64,000 nucleotides of DNA, taken from positions 21,100 to 85,099 of the forward strand of contig JAPDQB010000027.1 of assembly GCA_034506175.1 (NCBI GenBank). The letters run 5' to 3'. The notes beneath the pieces were generated by a model that was given only the letters and a program-made list of their open reading frames with translations, did not search any database and was not told the DNA's origin. Shown here piece after piece: positions 1-9,240 of this stretch. This DNA comes from a candidate division KSB1 bacterium (lineage in GTDB: Bacteria; Zhuqueibacterota; Zhuqueibacteria; Zhuqueibacterales; Zhuqueibacteraceae). Position numbers and translations under genes: made by a program. Positions within the stretch are counted from its first letter, which is position 1; every line of letters starts with the position of its first letter.

Positions 1-2
1 GC

Positions 3-374
3 CTGCCTTTTATTCTCGTGCATTTGTGGCGAATGAAATGGGATTTACTGGCGAGCCGGTTCAAAGTGCACAAGCTGAGCTTTATGATTCACAATTTCAT
101 GCACGCGACGTGCCTCGATCCGGAGCGCATTGACAATTGTTCATTCATGGTGATGACGGCGGAGGGCCCGGTTTCAATGTGCTTGCACAATGCCAATCGC
201 GATTTGTATATTACCAGGCAGTTCGCTTACAAGGCCGGCGACGAGGAGAAAATTTTCAATCCCGTGCGCGAGCATAAACGCGCCTACTGGGCGGAAAAAC
301 TTCCCACCCTGAAAGTCATTCAGCCGCTTGGCCGCCAGCCAGACGAAGCGCCGGCGGAAGTGGCGACACCGTGA
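3..374 (+). CDS. C-terminal part of a probable radical SAM protein (partial)
   Basis: The reading frame is open from the window edge and ends at 374, so only about 123 C-terminal residues are seen. The segment around SFMVMTAEGPVSMCLHNA resembles the tail of radical SAM enzymes in which a late Cys-containing segment follows the barrel. The CxxxCxxC motif that would prove this lies outside the window. An internal GTG at 18 is not a convincing start because the frame continues upstream. It is followed 15 bases later by a secreted-protein gene and a lycopene cyclase, so a role near isoprenoid or lipid metabolism is possible but unproven. Confidence 0.4.
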   Translation: MPFILVHLWRMKWDLLASRFKVHKLSFMIHNFMHATCLDPERIDNCSFMVMTAEGPVSMCLHNANRDLYITRQFAYKAGDEEKIFNPVREHKRAYWAEKLPTLKVIQPLGRQPDEAPAEVATP

Positions 375-389
375 AACGTTGGAGTTTTT

Positions 390-983
390 GTGAAAATTAA
401 TTTCGGCGCGGTCTTCCAGCCGCAGCGAGTCGGCTGGAAGACTTTCTTTTTATCGTTTGCCATTTTCACCACGCCGCTTTTCGCCGCGGAAGCGGATAGT
501 TTGTTGGCGCAGGCGCGCTTGCTGTATTACGCGAGCATCAAGGACAAAACCAAAATCGAACCGGCGATTGCGCTTTTCATCAAGATGGGCGAAAGCGATG
601 CGCGCTTGCAAGGGCGCGCCCAAACTTATATTGGCTCGCTCACCGCGGTAAAGGCCAAATTTGCGTTTTGGCCGCATCAGAAATGGAAATGGACCAAAAC
701 CGGCTTGCAGGTGATGGATGGCGGGCTGGCGCTCGATCCCGACGACATCGAATCGCTTTTTATTCACGGCACGACGTGTTATTATTTGCCCAAATTCTTC
801 GGCCGCTCGGACGATGCCCAGCGTCACTTGCGTCAAATTGTCCGGTTGCTGCCGGAACGCGCCCACGCGTACGACCCGAAACTGATCGCCCACGTCATCG
901 ATTTCATTGTCGCCAAAATTAAATTAAGCGAGGAGGAGCGCACGCATCTGATGATGATCAATATAAAGCTGGCGAAAAAGTGA
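390..983 (+). CDS. Secreted TPR-like protein of unknown function
   Basis: This 197-residue protein starts at GTG 390. It has a hydrophobic signal segment (about residues 18-33, ending FAAEA), which suggests export. The mature part is helical, with TPR-like spacing such as a run of Leu/Ala then ALDPDDIESLFIHGTTCYYLPKF. This is typical of periplasmic proteins that count repeats degenerately. Its stop overlaps the start of the lycopene cyclase gene by four bases (GTGA at 980), so the two are almost certainly translationally coupled. No catalytic motif is visible, and the function is unknown. Confidence 0.7.
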   Translation: MKINFGAVFQPQRVGWKTFFLSFAIFTTPLFAAEADSLLAQARLLYYASIKDKTKIEPAIALFIKMGESDARLQGRAQTYIGSLTAVKAKFAFWPHQKWKWTKTGLQVMDGGLALDPDDIESLFIHGTTCYYLPKFFGRSDDAQRHLRQIVRLLPERAHAYDPKLIAHVIDFIVAKIKLSEEERTHLMMINIKLAKK

Positions 984-1663
984 AAGGCGAATACCTTTTG
1001 TTCAACCTGCTGATTGTGGCGGGGCCGCTGATCATGAGTTTTGAGAAACAAATTTATTTTGCCGGCCAATGGCGCTACGCCTGGCCGGCGATCGTCCTCG
1101 TCGCCATTCCCTACCTCATTTGGGATGCCCTGGTGACCGGCTCGCATTGGTGGTTCAATGAAAAATATACCTTCGATTTTCGCCTGGCAAAATTGCCGCT
1201 CGAAGAATGGCTTTTTTTCTTCAGCGTACCATTTGCAGCGCTTTTCAGCTGGGAGGTGATCAAGTTTTACTATCGCCGCGACCGCAAGCTTCATCACATG
1301 AGGCGCGTGCGTTATGGCCTCTATGCGCTGCAACTGGCCGGGTTGATTTTTTTTGCCAACGGCAAGGAATACACCGGCCTGATGTTGATCTTCCTGGGCG
1401 CGGCGTTCATCATCGACCGGGTTTTGAGAACCAATTTGTTTTTGCGCCCCCGTTTTTTGATTTATCTCGCGGTGGTGATCGGGTTCATTTTTATTTTCAA
1501 TGGCTACTTGACGTGGCGGCCCGTGGTGTTGTACGGCGAGGCGTATCAACTGGGCTGGCGCGTCGGCACGATTCCGATTGAAGATTTTGGGTATGGCATT
1601 TCGCTGATTTTTTTGGTCACGGTTTTTTACGAAAAATTCAAGAAGCTGCGGCCGGTGAATTAG
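980..1663 (+). CDS. Lycopene cyclase domain protein (CrtYc-CrtYd type fusion)
   Basis: This is a 227-residue integral membrane protein with about six or seven hydrophobic segments. It carries two related halves of the heterodimeric lycopene cyclase family: LPLEEW near residues 72-77, followed by FFFSVPFA, and a second PIEDF near residues 199-203. The PxE(E/D) motifs are the conserved acidic signature of CrtYc/CrtYd and of fungal/archaeal bifunctional cyclases. The length fits a natural CrtYcd fusion. The predicted role is cyclisation of lycopene or a related carotenoid end group in the membrane. Other carotenoid genes are not in view and may lie upstream of the window. It overlaps the preceding gene by four bases. 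Confidence 0.8.
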   Translation: MKGEYLLFNLLIVAGPLIMSFEKQIYFAGQWRYAWPAIVLVAIPYLIWDALVTGSHWWFNEKYTFDFRLAKLPLEEWLFFFSVPFAALFSWEVIKFYYRRDRKLHHMRRVRYGLYALQLAGLIFFANGKEYTGLMLIFLGAAFIIDRVLRTNLFLRPRFLIYLAVVIGFIFIFNGYLTWRPVVLYGEAYQLGWRVGTIPIEDFGYGISLIFLVTVFYEKFKKLRPVN

Positions 1664-1671
1664 CGCGAAGG

Positions 1672-2643
1672 CTATTCAACCTGGCGGGGCCCTGCTGCTT
1701 TGCGCAAACGATCCATGATGGCCCTGCCGAGGCCGGTTTCCGGAACCGGTTCGACAAAAATGATCTGCAAGCCGGCTCGATCCAGGCGATGCAAACAGGA
1801 AAACAAATTTGCAGCAGCTTCCGCCAGGTCGCCGGCCGGGGAGAGAATTTCGATTTTTGCAAAGGGCAAATTTTCAATCGGGGTTTGAAAAGCCAGCAAG
1901 CCGGCTTTTTGATCGGCGGGAAATTTGAAATCCGCGTTGAGAAACATCACCGGCGTGCGCGGCGCATAGTGACTCGGCAATAGTCCGGGCGCGAGCGGGC
2001 GTTGATTGTCCGATTGATAAATGTCGATCTTGCCGACGAGGGGCTCGAGCATTTCCAGCGGCAAACCGCCGGGGCGCAGCAGGCGCGGTTTTTCCTGGGT
2101 CAAATCGAGAATCGTAGACTCCACACCGATGGGGCAAGGCCCGCCATCCAATATCAAATCAATTTTGTTTCCCAATTGCTCGGCCACGTGTTCCGCCGTC
2201 GTGGGGCTGAGATAACCAAAAGGATTGGCGCTGGGCGCGGCGATCGGGGTCTGCGCGGCGCGCAGCAATTCCAGCGCGAGCGGATGATTCGGCATCCGCA
2301 GCGCCACGCTCGGCAAACCGGCGGTGACAATCTCCGGCACGAGATCGGTTTTGGGAACAACCAGCGTCAGCGGGCCGGGCCAGAATTTTTCGGCGAGGCG
2401 GCGACCGCGTTCGTCAAATTGCGCGGACAATTTTTCGAGCCAGCTCAAATCGGCGAGATGAACGATGAGCGGATCAAAATAAGGGCGGTTTTTCGCCGCA
2501 AAAATTTTTGCACACGCCGTCGCGTTCAAGGCATCGGCGCCCAAACCGTAAACCGTTTCGGTGGGAAAGGCGACCAAGTTGCCGTTGCGAATGATCTCGG
2601 CGGCAAGTTGAAGGGAAGCCGGGGATGCAGGAACGAGATTCAT
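1672..2643 (-). CDS. sua5: L-threonylcarbamoyladenylate synthase (Sua5/YwlC family)
   Basis: The 323-residue product condenses threonine, bicarbonate and ATP into threonylcarbamoyl-AMP, the first step of tRNA t6A37 synthesis in the cytoplasm. The N-terminal SUA5/YrdC domain is clear: AFPTETVYGLGADA at about 25-38, KNRP at 51-54 (the KxR nucleotide/threonine-binding motif), and the SAN motif before a GYLSPT stretch. The extra C-terminal domain of about 120 residues marks it as the long Sua5 form, not short TsaC. ATG 2643 is preferred to an upstream TTG at 2670. The partner TsaD is encoded about 15 kb away in this window, so both conserved t6A enzymes are present. Confidence 0.93.
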   Translation of the reverse strand: MNLVPASPASLQLAAEIIRNGNLVAFPTETVYGLGADALNATACAKIFAAKNRPYFDPLIVHLADLSWLEKLSAQFDERGRRLAEKFWPGPLTLVVPKTDLVPEIVTAGLPSVALRMPNHPLALELLRAAQTPIAAPSANPFGYLSPTTAEHVAEQLGNKIDLILDGGPCPIGVESTILDLTQEKPRLLRPGGLPLEMLEPLVGKIDIYQSDNQRPLAPGLLPSHYAPRTPVMFLNADFKFPADQKAGLLAFQTPIENLPFAKIEILSPAGDLAEAAANLFSCLHRLDRAGLQIIFVEPVPETGLGRAIMDRLRKAAGPRQVE

Positions 2644-2776
2644 GGCCTTGCAATAAAGTTCGACCAGCAAAATTCAATTGTTTAAAACACGGCGCAGCAG
2701 AGTTGACAGTTAGACTTGCAAAGAATTTTCCTCTTTTCATTCATGATCAAAATTTGAGCTTCGGCGTGCAAAGCCG

Positions 2777-2820
2777 CCGCTGGAGGCAGCGCACACCGGC
2801 TCCCCAACAACCTCCAGCGG
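2777..2820. terminator. Inverted repeat, possible terminator between Gfo/Idh gene and sua5
   Basis: Two perfect 10-base arms, CCGCTGGAGG at 2777-2786 and CCTCCAGCGG at 2811-2820, enclose a 24-base loop. On the plus strand the second arm is followed by GTTGTTTT. On the minus strand, the direction of both neighbouring genes, the hairpin follows the stop of the Gfo/Idh gene but has no good T-run after it. It may still stop or protect the transcript. Confidence 0.4.
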
Positions 2821-2833
2821 GTTGTTTTAACAC

Positions 2834-4036
2834 TCATTGCTTATACACATTCGTAATCTCCCCGCTTTGCTTGTCTTTGACAATATATTTCGTCACGCCG
2901 TCCGGCATGCGTTCGCGCTTGATCAGAATTTTTCCTTCGAATTCCTGCGCCGGCGCTTTGATTTTTTCCACCTGCGTTGCCCCGCGCCAAACTTCGAGCT
3001 GAACCGGCTCCCATTTTTTCGTCGACGCCGATTTGTAGCACGCATCGAGAATGGCATTGACAACATAGCCATCGTAAAACGTCTCCATCGGCGCCCTGCC
3101 GTTGTCCCACGCCTCGAACATATCCGCAAACATGTGCACGTAGCCCAGCTCGTTCACTTCGTCGCCCACCGGAAAAAGCCAGCCGCTTTCGCGCTCGGAT
3201 TTTTCCGCCACGTAGCCGCCGCTTTCGCCACTGGTGAACATCTCGAAACCGGTGCGGAGAAAATGATTGAGCCAGAGTGTGCCCTGCGTGCCCGAAACTT
3301 CATCGCGCAAATCCATGCCGCCGCGAAACGCCCAGCTCACTTCGAATTGTCCCATCGCGCCGGTCGCGAACTTGATCAAGGCGATGCCGTGATCTTCCGC
3401 CTCAATCGGGTGCACGAGTGTATCCGCCCAACACATCACTTCCACCGGCCGAATATTTTTGCCGACGTAATTGCGAATGATCTCCACGCAGTGGCACGCC
3501 AAATCGATCATCGCGCCGCCGCCGGCCTCTTTCGCGTCCCAGAACCACGCGCTGTGCGGGCCGGGATGCGTCTCCCTTGATCGCGCCCACAAAATTTGCC
3601 CGAGCGCGCCCTTCTTGATCGAATCGAGCGACTTCAGCATCTTTGGCGTGTAAACCAAATCTTCGAGATAACCGTGAAACACGCCGGCTTTTTCGACGAG
3701 GTCGAGAATGCGTTTCGCCTCCGCCGCGTTGCGCGCCAGCGGCTTGGTGCATAAAATCGCCTTGCCGGCTTTCGCCGCCAGGCTCACGGCTTCTTCGTGC
3801 AAAGAATTGGGCAAACCGATCACGACGCAATCGGTTTCCGGATCGTTGATGGCTTGGGCCAAATCCGCGGTATGCTTTGGAATTTTCCATTCCGCCGCAA
3901 AATTTTTCGCGCGCTCGGCGCTGCGCGAATAAACCATGTGCACGCGGTCGCGCTTGCGCTGTCCGTGCAGCGTCATGGTGTAAAACAAGCCGATCAAGCC
4001 CGTGCCCAGCATGGTGATTTTGTGGGATTTTTCCAT
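2834..4036 (-). CDS. Gfo/Idh/MocA family NAD(P)-dependent oxidoreductase
   Basis: This is a 400-residue Rossmann-fold sugar or polyol dehydrogenase. The dinucleotide loop GTGLIG is at residues 11-16. The family's EKP motif appears as CTKPLA near 96-101. The [14 protein letters not shown] segment matches the conserved GG(A/G)xxDxGxH substrate region of the C-terminal domain. No signal peptide is present, so it is probably cytoplasmic. It sits just downstream of the heme dehydrogenase and sugar isomerase genes on the same strand with a 68-base gap, suggesting a shared carbohydrate-oxidation pathway. The exact substrate cannot be read from sequence. Confidence 0.88.
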   Translation of the reverse strand: MEKSHKITMLGTGLIGLFYTMTLHGQRKRDRVHMVYSRSAERAKNFAAEWKIPKHTADLAQAINDPETDCVVIGLPNSLHEEAVSLAAKAGKAILCTKPLARNAAEAKRILDLVEKAGVFHGYLEDLVYTPKMLKSLDSIKKGALGQILWARSRETHPGPHSAWFWDAKEAGGGAMIDLACHCVEIIRNYVGKNIRPVEVMCWADTLVHPIEAEDHGIALIKFATGAMGQFEVSWAFRGGMDLRDEVSGTQGTLWLNHFLRTGFEMFTSGESGGYVAEKSERESGWLFPVGDEVNELGYVHMFADMFEAWDNGRAPMETFYDGYVVNAILDACYKSASTKKWEPVQLEVWRGATQVEKIKAPAQEFEGKILIKRERMPDGVTKYIVKDKQSGEITNVYKQ

Positions 4037-4104
4037 TCGGCGCTCCTTATTTAATATTTCAGAATTTCCCCAGCGGATAGAAACAACGCACCAGATAAAA
4101 ATTT

Positions 4105-7095
4105 TTATCTTGCCTGCATCAGAAACGCCAGCAGATTCGCCATCGTCTGTGGCGTCATGCCATCTTCGAGCTGCTCCGGCATCAGTGAGATGCCGGTGGC
4201 CGACAACTCGACAATTTCATCGCGGCGAACGGTTCTGCGCGTGCCGCCTTCGGCGCTCAACGTCACCTCCGCATCGGTTTCGTTGACAACTATGCCGGTG
4301 ATCAATTCGCCGTCGGTTGTGCGGATGAGGTGGCTGAGATATTTCGTTTCCACCGCGGCGTTCGGGTCGACGATGTCTTGTAGCAGCGATTCCGCACTTT
4401 TGCGAAAAATATCCGTGAGATTCGGCCCAACGTTTTCGCCTTCCGCGCCGAGTTGATGGCACTTCGCACACAATTCGCGATAAACGTCCCGCCCGGCTTG
4501 CGGATCGCCTTTGAGCGAGAGAGCCGGCCGCATGTTCTCAATGGCCTCTTTGCGCGTCACAATTCCGGCATCATTAAACAAAGCTTGGGCGCGGCGCTGA
4601 ATCTTCTCATCCGACCAAAACAAGAGCGTTCGCAGCCGCTCGAGATGAAAATTCAATTCGCCCAGCGTCACCTCTTTTTTCTCCAACGCCGTCAACAACA
4701 GATCATGGTTTTCGGCGCGATAGAGCAGAATGTCGCCGGCGTGCGCGCGCACTTCCGGTCCCAAATTTCGCCATCTCGACAACAGATGTTCGCCGACGGA
4801 TTTTTTGCCCACCCGGCCCAACTGTTTGATCGCCGCCACTTGCATGTCTTTGGGATTTTTCGGATCGAGCAGTTGATAAAGCGCCGCTTCGCGCTGGGAA
4901 AATTCGGCGAACTCAAGCAGGTCAAGGTATTCGAGTCGCCGCGGTGTCGGTTCGGCAGAATTGAGCGCCACCTCGGCGGCTTGGCGCAACAATTGCGCTT
5001 CTCTGGCGCTGGGTTTCAACCGTACGGCTTTTTTAACTCGCATAGAAGCACGAAACGCCGCAACCGCCTCAGGTGGAATTTTTTCCTCAACTGAATTGAG
5101 CGCCGCGATGAGAGGTTGCGCCGGGGTTTGGCTTGAAGAATTTTCCAAACCTGCCGCCAACCCCTCGAGCGTTGCAGCGATAATTTCACCGGTCGCGTTC
5201 GAAAGGTTTTGCAAAACTTCGCTGATTTCCGCCGGGTTATTTCTTTGCCCAACCTGTTGCGCCAAGCCGGCGAGCAATTCCCTGGCGCCGGCGGCATCGA
5301 GCCAGGATGATTCAGCCAACAACCTCCGCAGCAACGCCGCCGGCTGATGTTTGGCGCCGCACGCCAGCGCCAGTCGCGTCCACGCATCGCCGGCGTCCTG
5401 CTTCGCGATGGCAAAAAGAGCGTCGTGAATTTTCGCGCCATCTGAAAATTTTTCCAGCGTGCTCAACGTGAGCGCCGTTTGCAGACGCACGCGGGGATCA
5501 GCATCCGCCGCCAAATTCAACACCGCCGCCAGAATTTCCGGTTTAGTGGCAAGCCTGTCTTCAGCAAGGATCAACGCATTTTCCCGCACGCCGGGCTGCG
5601 GGTCTTGCAAAGCCTTCAGCAAAATTGCATCGGGCAGGGACTGCAAGCCGTGCAATGTCCACATTGCATGAAGCCGCGCCGGAGGAAAATCCGCGTCCGC
5701 AAAAAGTTTCTCCAGCAAGGTGACCGCCGCTTGATCCTGCCATTCGATCAAAAGCCGCTGCGCGGTGTCGCGCCACCATTTGTTGCGATGCCCCAGCTTC
5801 GCCACGACGCCGGCGAGGTCGCGGCGATTGAATTCGGTTTTCACGCGTGGCAAGCCACCGCGCGGGGTGATGCGGTAAATTCGGCCTTGCGTTTTGCCGG
5901 CGTTCACGTCCAAATTTTTTTCGATTTCGTCCGGAATCCATTCGGGATGCTCGATGACGTCGCGGTGCATGTCGAGCAGATAAAGCGCGCCGTCGGGTCC
6001 GACCGTCATGTTCACCGGACGAAAGGCGCGGTTCGCAGAAGCGAGAAAATCCTTGCGGGCGTGGTCTTTTCCGCGTGAAGCGGTCAAGCTCGCGCCGTTT
6101 GGTTTGATCACATCCTGGTGCACGAGGTTCAACACCACATCGGCGACGAAAATATTGCCGTTAAATTCTTCCGGAAACGCGCCGCCGGTGTAACACGTCA
6201 CGCCGCAGGCGCCGGAAAAATATCCAGACTGCTCGGGATGATTGACGCGCGTCTCCTGCACGCCGATGGGAAAAATCCGCGCCATGCCGTTTTCATCGTG
6301 ATCCGAAATCAGCGCGCGGGTGCCGCCTTCCGGCGAGGGAATTCCTTCCACGTAGCGGCCGGGAATCACCAGCAGAGAAATGTGCTCCAAATTATGCGTG
6401 GCGAAAATCCGTCCCCAATCATCCATCGTGATCCCAAATCCGCCGGCCGACCTGCCGGTGCGCTCGAATTTTTTTTGATCCAAATTGAAACGGAAATCAT
6501 CATCGCGCAGCGGCACGCGGTGCAGTGAATCATCCGGCCAGTAAACATTGCCGGAATTGCCGCCGTTCGCGCCGTAAATCCAGCCGTCAAGGCCGTGTGT
6601 CAAGCCGTTGAGGTTATGCTGCGGATTCTCAACAGCGAAACCGCTCAGCAAAATTTCGCGGGCATCGGCGACGTTATCGCCATCGGTATCTTTGATGAAC
6701 AAAATGTGCGGCGGCGCGGCAACCAGCAAGCCGCCGCGATGGGGAAGAATCGAGTCGGCAAAATTGAGATCATCGGCGAAAACGGTTCGTTGATCGTAAA
6801 CGCCGTCGGCGTTTTTGTCTTCGAGCAAAACGACGCGGCTTTTCTCTTCCATAAAAGGGTAACCCGGCATCTCGATGACGAAAGCGCGGCCGCGCTCGTC
6901 GAACTCCATGTCCACGGGATCGAACACCACCGGCTCTTTGGCCGCCAGCTCGATTTGAAACGCCGGATGAATTTGGAAAGAGCGGAGGGCTTCGTCTGCC
7001 TGCTTGCTGCAAGCGCCGACAAGAAAAAGAGCGACCCCCAGCGCCATCGCTTGTCGCTCTTTTGAAAATGTCATCAGGCCCGCCTTAAGCCGCAT
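4105..7095 (-). CDS. PVC-type heme-binding CxxCH dehydrogenase-like lipoprotein
   Basis: This large exported protein (996 residues) has a lipobox LVGAC with Cys near residue 29. An N-terminal beta-propeller-like glucose/sorbosone dehydrogenase region follows (for example [16 protein letters not shown] and [21 protein letters not shown]), then a long HEAT-like alpha-helical middle. A C-terminal cytochrome c domain has CAKCH at about 876-880 and a likely Met ligand in SLMPEQ near 972. This architecture is the planctomycete-type membrane-bound dehydrogenase family. It probably oxidises a sugar-like compound outside the cytoplasmic membrane and passes electrons to heme. The start overlaps the end of the upstream isomerase by 11 bases; an internal Met (7074) is an alternative. 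Confidence 0.85.
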   Translation of the reverse strand: MRLKAGLMTFSKERQAMALGVALFLVGACSKQADEALRSFQIHPAFQIELAAKEPVVFDPVDMEFDERGRAFVIEMPGYPFMEEKSRVVLLEDKNADGVYDQRTVFADDLNFADSILPHRGGLLVAAPPHILFIKDTDGDNVADAREILLSGFAVENPQHNLNGLTHGLDGWIYGANGGNSGNVYWPDDSLHRVPLRDDDFRFNLDQKKFERTGRSAGGFGITMDDWGRIFATHNLEHISLLVIPGRYVEGIPSPEGGTRALISDHDENGMARIFPIGVQETRVNHPEQSGYFSGACGVTCYTGGAFPEEFNGNIFVADVVLNLVHQDVIKPNGASLTASRGKDHARKDFLASANRAFRPVNMTVGPDGALYLLDMHRDVIEHPEWIPDEIEKNLDVNAGKTQGRIYRITPRGGLPRVKTEFNRRDLAGVVAKLGHRNKWWRDTAQRLLIEWQDQAAVTLLEKLFADADFPPARLHAMWTLHGLQSLPDAILLKALQDPQPGVRENALILAEDRLATKPEILAAVLNLAADADPRVRLQTALTLSTLEKFSDGAKIHDALFAIAKQDAGDAWTRLALACGAKHQPAALLRRLLAESSWLDAAGARELLAGLAQQVGQRNNPAEISEVLQNLSNATGEIIAATLEGLAAGLENSSSQTPAQPLIAALNSVEEKIPPEAVAAFRASMRVKKAVRLKPSAREAQLLRQAAEVALNSAEPTPRRLEYLDLLEFAEFSQREAALYQLLDPKNPKDMQVAAIKQLGRVGKKSVGEHLLSRWRNLGPEVRAHAGDILLYRAENHDLLLTALEKKEVTLGELNFHLERLRTLLFWSDEKIQRRAQALFNDAGIVTRKEAIENMRPALSLKGDPQAGRDVYRELCAKCHQLGAEGENVGPNLTDIFRKSAESLLQDIVDPNAAVETKYLSHLIRTTDGELITGIVVNETDAEVTLSAEGGTRRTVRRDEIVELSATGISLMPEQLEDGMTPQTMANLLAFLMQAR

Positions 7096-8044
7096 GCGAC
7101 AACTCCTCGCGAACTTTTTCGAGCAGTTTTTTCGTCGCGCGGATGCCGTCCGGCTCGCTCAAGGTCGGGCCTTCGTATTCAATGCCCACGTAGCCGCGAT
7201 AGCCGGCGTCCAAAACGATTTTCATCATGCGGCTGTAATCGGTGTGAATCTCATTGCCGTTTTCATCGAACTCGTGCGACTTCGCGCTCACGGCTTTGGC
7301 ATACGGCATCAGTTCCTGCACGCCTTTGTAACGATCGTACATTTCGGCGCACGGCGTCTCCCAGGGGTTGCCCTCGAAGCGCACGCAGAAATTGCCGAAA
7401 TCCGGCAGTGTGCCGCAGCGCGGATGATTGACCATCTTCATCACGCCGGCAAGCCATTCGCCGCTGCTCGACAGCCCGCCGTGATTTTCGACGATGACGT
7501 TGAGGCCGAGATTGGCGCCATATTCGGTAAGACGCGCCAGACCATCCGCAGCGAGCTTTTGCTGCTCCTCGAAGCTGCCCTCGCTGGCGGCGTTGACACG
7601 GATGGAATGACAGCCGAGATATTTGGCGGCGTCGGCCCACTTGTAATGATTCTCCACGGCCTCGGTGCGTTTGGCCGGATCGGGATCGCCCAGACGGCCC
7701 TCGCCGTCGCACATGATCAGCAACATGCGCACGCCTTCGCCCTCGGCGCGGGTTTTCAGCTCGTTCAGGTAACTCGTGTCCTTCGCCTTGTCTTTAAAAA
7801 ATTGATTGACAAACTCGATGGCCTCGATGCCGTAATCATTTTTTGCCGCCTTCGGAAAATCAAGGTTATCGAGCTGGCCGCCGAAGATGGTTTTGTGCAG
7901 CGACCATTCGGCCAAGGAAATTTTAAACAGCGGCTCCGCCGGTTTCGTCGAGCAGCCTGAAAAAAGCTGCCCGGCAAAACCCATCAGACCGAGGCCTCCG
8001 GCAAACTGTGCCGAATGCTGCAAAAACTCGCGACGTCTCATCAT
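7085..8044 (-). CDS. Tat-exported sugar phosphate isomerase/epimerase-like TIM-barrel protein
   Basis: The 319-residue protein begins with a twin-arginine signal (RRREFL at 3-8), then a hydrophobic stretch and a lipobox-like FSGC at about 28-31. It is therefore likely a Tat-exported, membrane-anchored enzyme. The rest is an AP-endonuclease-2/xylose-isomerase-like TIM barrel with metal-site segments [15 protein letters not shown] and YVGIEYEGP. Such exported isomerase-like proteins commonly accompany Gfo/Idh oxidoreductases and CxxCH dehydrogenases, and the same set is found here in one run. The substrate is unknown. Confidence 0.85.
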   Translation of the reverse strand: MMRRREFLQHSAQFAGGLGLMGFAGQLFSGCSTKPAEPLFKISLAEWSLHKTIFGGQLDNLDFPKAAKNDYGIEAIEFVNQFFKDKAKDTSYLNELKTRAEGEGVRMLLIMCDGEGRLGDPDPAKRTEAVENHYKWADAAKYLGCHSIRVNAASEGSFEEQQKLAADGLARLTEYGANLGLNVIVENHGGLSSSGEWLAGVMKMVNHPRCGTLPDFGNFCVRFEGNPWETPCAEMYDRYKGVQELMPYAKAVSAKSHEFDENGNEIHTDYSRMMKIVLDAGYRGYVGIEYEGPTLSEPDGIRATKKLLEKVREELSHAA

Positions 8045-8125
8045 GATCGAACTCCTCCTCGTTAAAATGTTGGTGAAATATACTGTTGTTCTGCATCACT
8101 GCTTTCCACATCTTTTCACAACCAA

Positions 8126-8521
8126 TCACCGCCGCAAAGTCATGGCGCGCTGTTGATAGACTCGATTCGCCTCCAGCGAGTAGCGATAAGTTCCGTTGGG
8201 CAGGCTCGGATCAGCCTCATAGAGGAAGTAATGTGTTGCTGGCCCTTCTTTCACGCCGCTGAACAAAACGACGGTATGGGTTTGGAGGCTCAGGCGCAAG
8301 GTGACGAGCAGGGTTTTTTTGAGCTCATAACGAATCAACGTCGAGCTGCTGAACGGATTGGGGGAGTTTTGGAACAGCGTAAAGAGACTTTCGGCTTCCT
8401 CCGCGTCTGTCGTTTTTTCAGGTTCCGGTTGAAAAAGCGGGTTTTGCCCGGAACGGCACACAAGCGAAATCAAGGCCAGCGTGAGAGCAAGCAAAAAAAA
8501 TCGAAATTTTGTTTTCGTCAT
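8126..8521 (-). CDS. Small exported protein with T9SS/FlgD-type C-terminal sorting domain
   Basis: From ATG 8521, preceded by a good GGGAAAGG ribosome-binding site, this encodes 131 residues. They consist of a signal peptide (FRFFLLALTLALISLVC) and little else besides the Ig-like segment LFQNSPNPFSSSTLIRYEL through NGTYRYSLEANRVYQQRAMTLRR. The NxPNPF..ST.I.Y.L pattern is the hallmark of the C-terminal domain found on many secreted proteins of Calditrichota, KSB1 and Ignavibacteria. Normally it is the tail of a much larger protein, so this is either a minimal surface protein or the remnant of one. ATG 8548 is an alternative start. Confidence 0.65.
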   Translation of the reverse strand: MTKTKFRFFLLALTLALISLVCRSGQNPLFQPEPEKTTDAEEAESLFTLFQNSPNPFSSSTLIRYELKKTLLVTLRLSLQTHTVVLFSGVKEGPATHYFLYEADPSLPNGTYRYSLEANRVYQQRAMTLRR

Positions 8522-8595
8522 TGCCTTTCCCTGGTAAGGGACTACCATGGATTTTAAACAAGTTGAATTTTATTCGAGCATTCTTCGCTTCGCGC

Positions 8596-9161
8596 TTATT
8601 CTAAAATCACCTCCGCCAGCACGGGTAGATGATCGGAGGCATGGCGGTCAGGATCAGGCTCCGAAATGGTTCCATGCCGCAAAACTTTGATTCTTTCGTT
8701 CACAAAGACATAATCGATGAGCGGGCGTTCAATCGCCTTGCCAAAGCCAGGAAAACTCCAGCGCGCGCCGTAAGACGGCGACAACGAAACATGACGCGCG
8801 TCTCGCAGCGCGTGAAATTGATTTTCTCGTTTTCCCCGCCGTCATCACGGCCAACGCCGATGGCGCCAAATTCCGGCAACAGTTGCGCCAGATCATTCAT
8901 TTGATCTTTGAGCGCCTCCTGGACGCCGATTAAATCGGCTTGATGAAATCGAATCACGCCGGCGACCAAATCCTTGCGATCGGGCCAGGCGTTGGCGCCG
9001 TCATCGGGATTGTTATAACGGATATTAAAGCTCATGACATTGAGCGGCTGCGGCGTGACCGGGCCGCGAATCTGATGGCAGGAAAGGTTAAGCGCGGTGA
9101 TGCCGATCACGGCAAATGGCACGAAACACTGTCGCATGTCGAGCGCCTGAGTTTTGATCAA
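8596..9161 (-). pseudogene. Endonuclease/exonuclease/phosphatase family lipoprotein, internal deletion
   Basis: The N-terminal part (from ATG 9161 or 9137) has a lipoprotein-like leader, then MSFNIRYNNPDDGANAW and QADLIGVQEAL, the first EEP-family motifs. The C-terminal part, in a different frame, reads HALRDARHVSLSPSYGARW, then PLIDYVFVNERI and a final DRHASDHLPVLAEV, the last EEP motifs with the catalytic Asp-His. The two parts meet near 8820 (KI then QFHALRD). About 100 residues of the usual middle of the fold are missing and the frame shifts at the join. It is best read as a decayed lipoprotein of the EEP superfamily. Confidence 0.75.
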
Positions 9162-9240
9162 TCCGTTGACTTCGGTGCAATATAATCACAAAGGCGCTTC
9201 GTTGCAAGCAGGAAATTTACCAGCGTTGGTCGAAATTTAT

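Noticed and set aside
2002..2685. A plus-strand open frame opposite sua5
   Set aside because: Sua5 on the minus strand has all family motifs, so the plus frame is a shadow.
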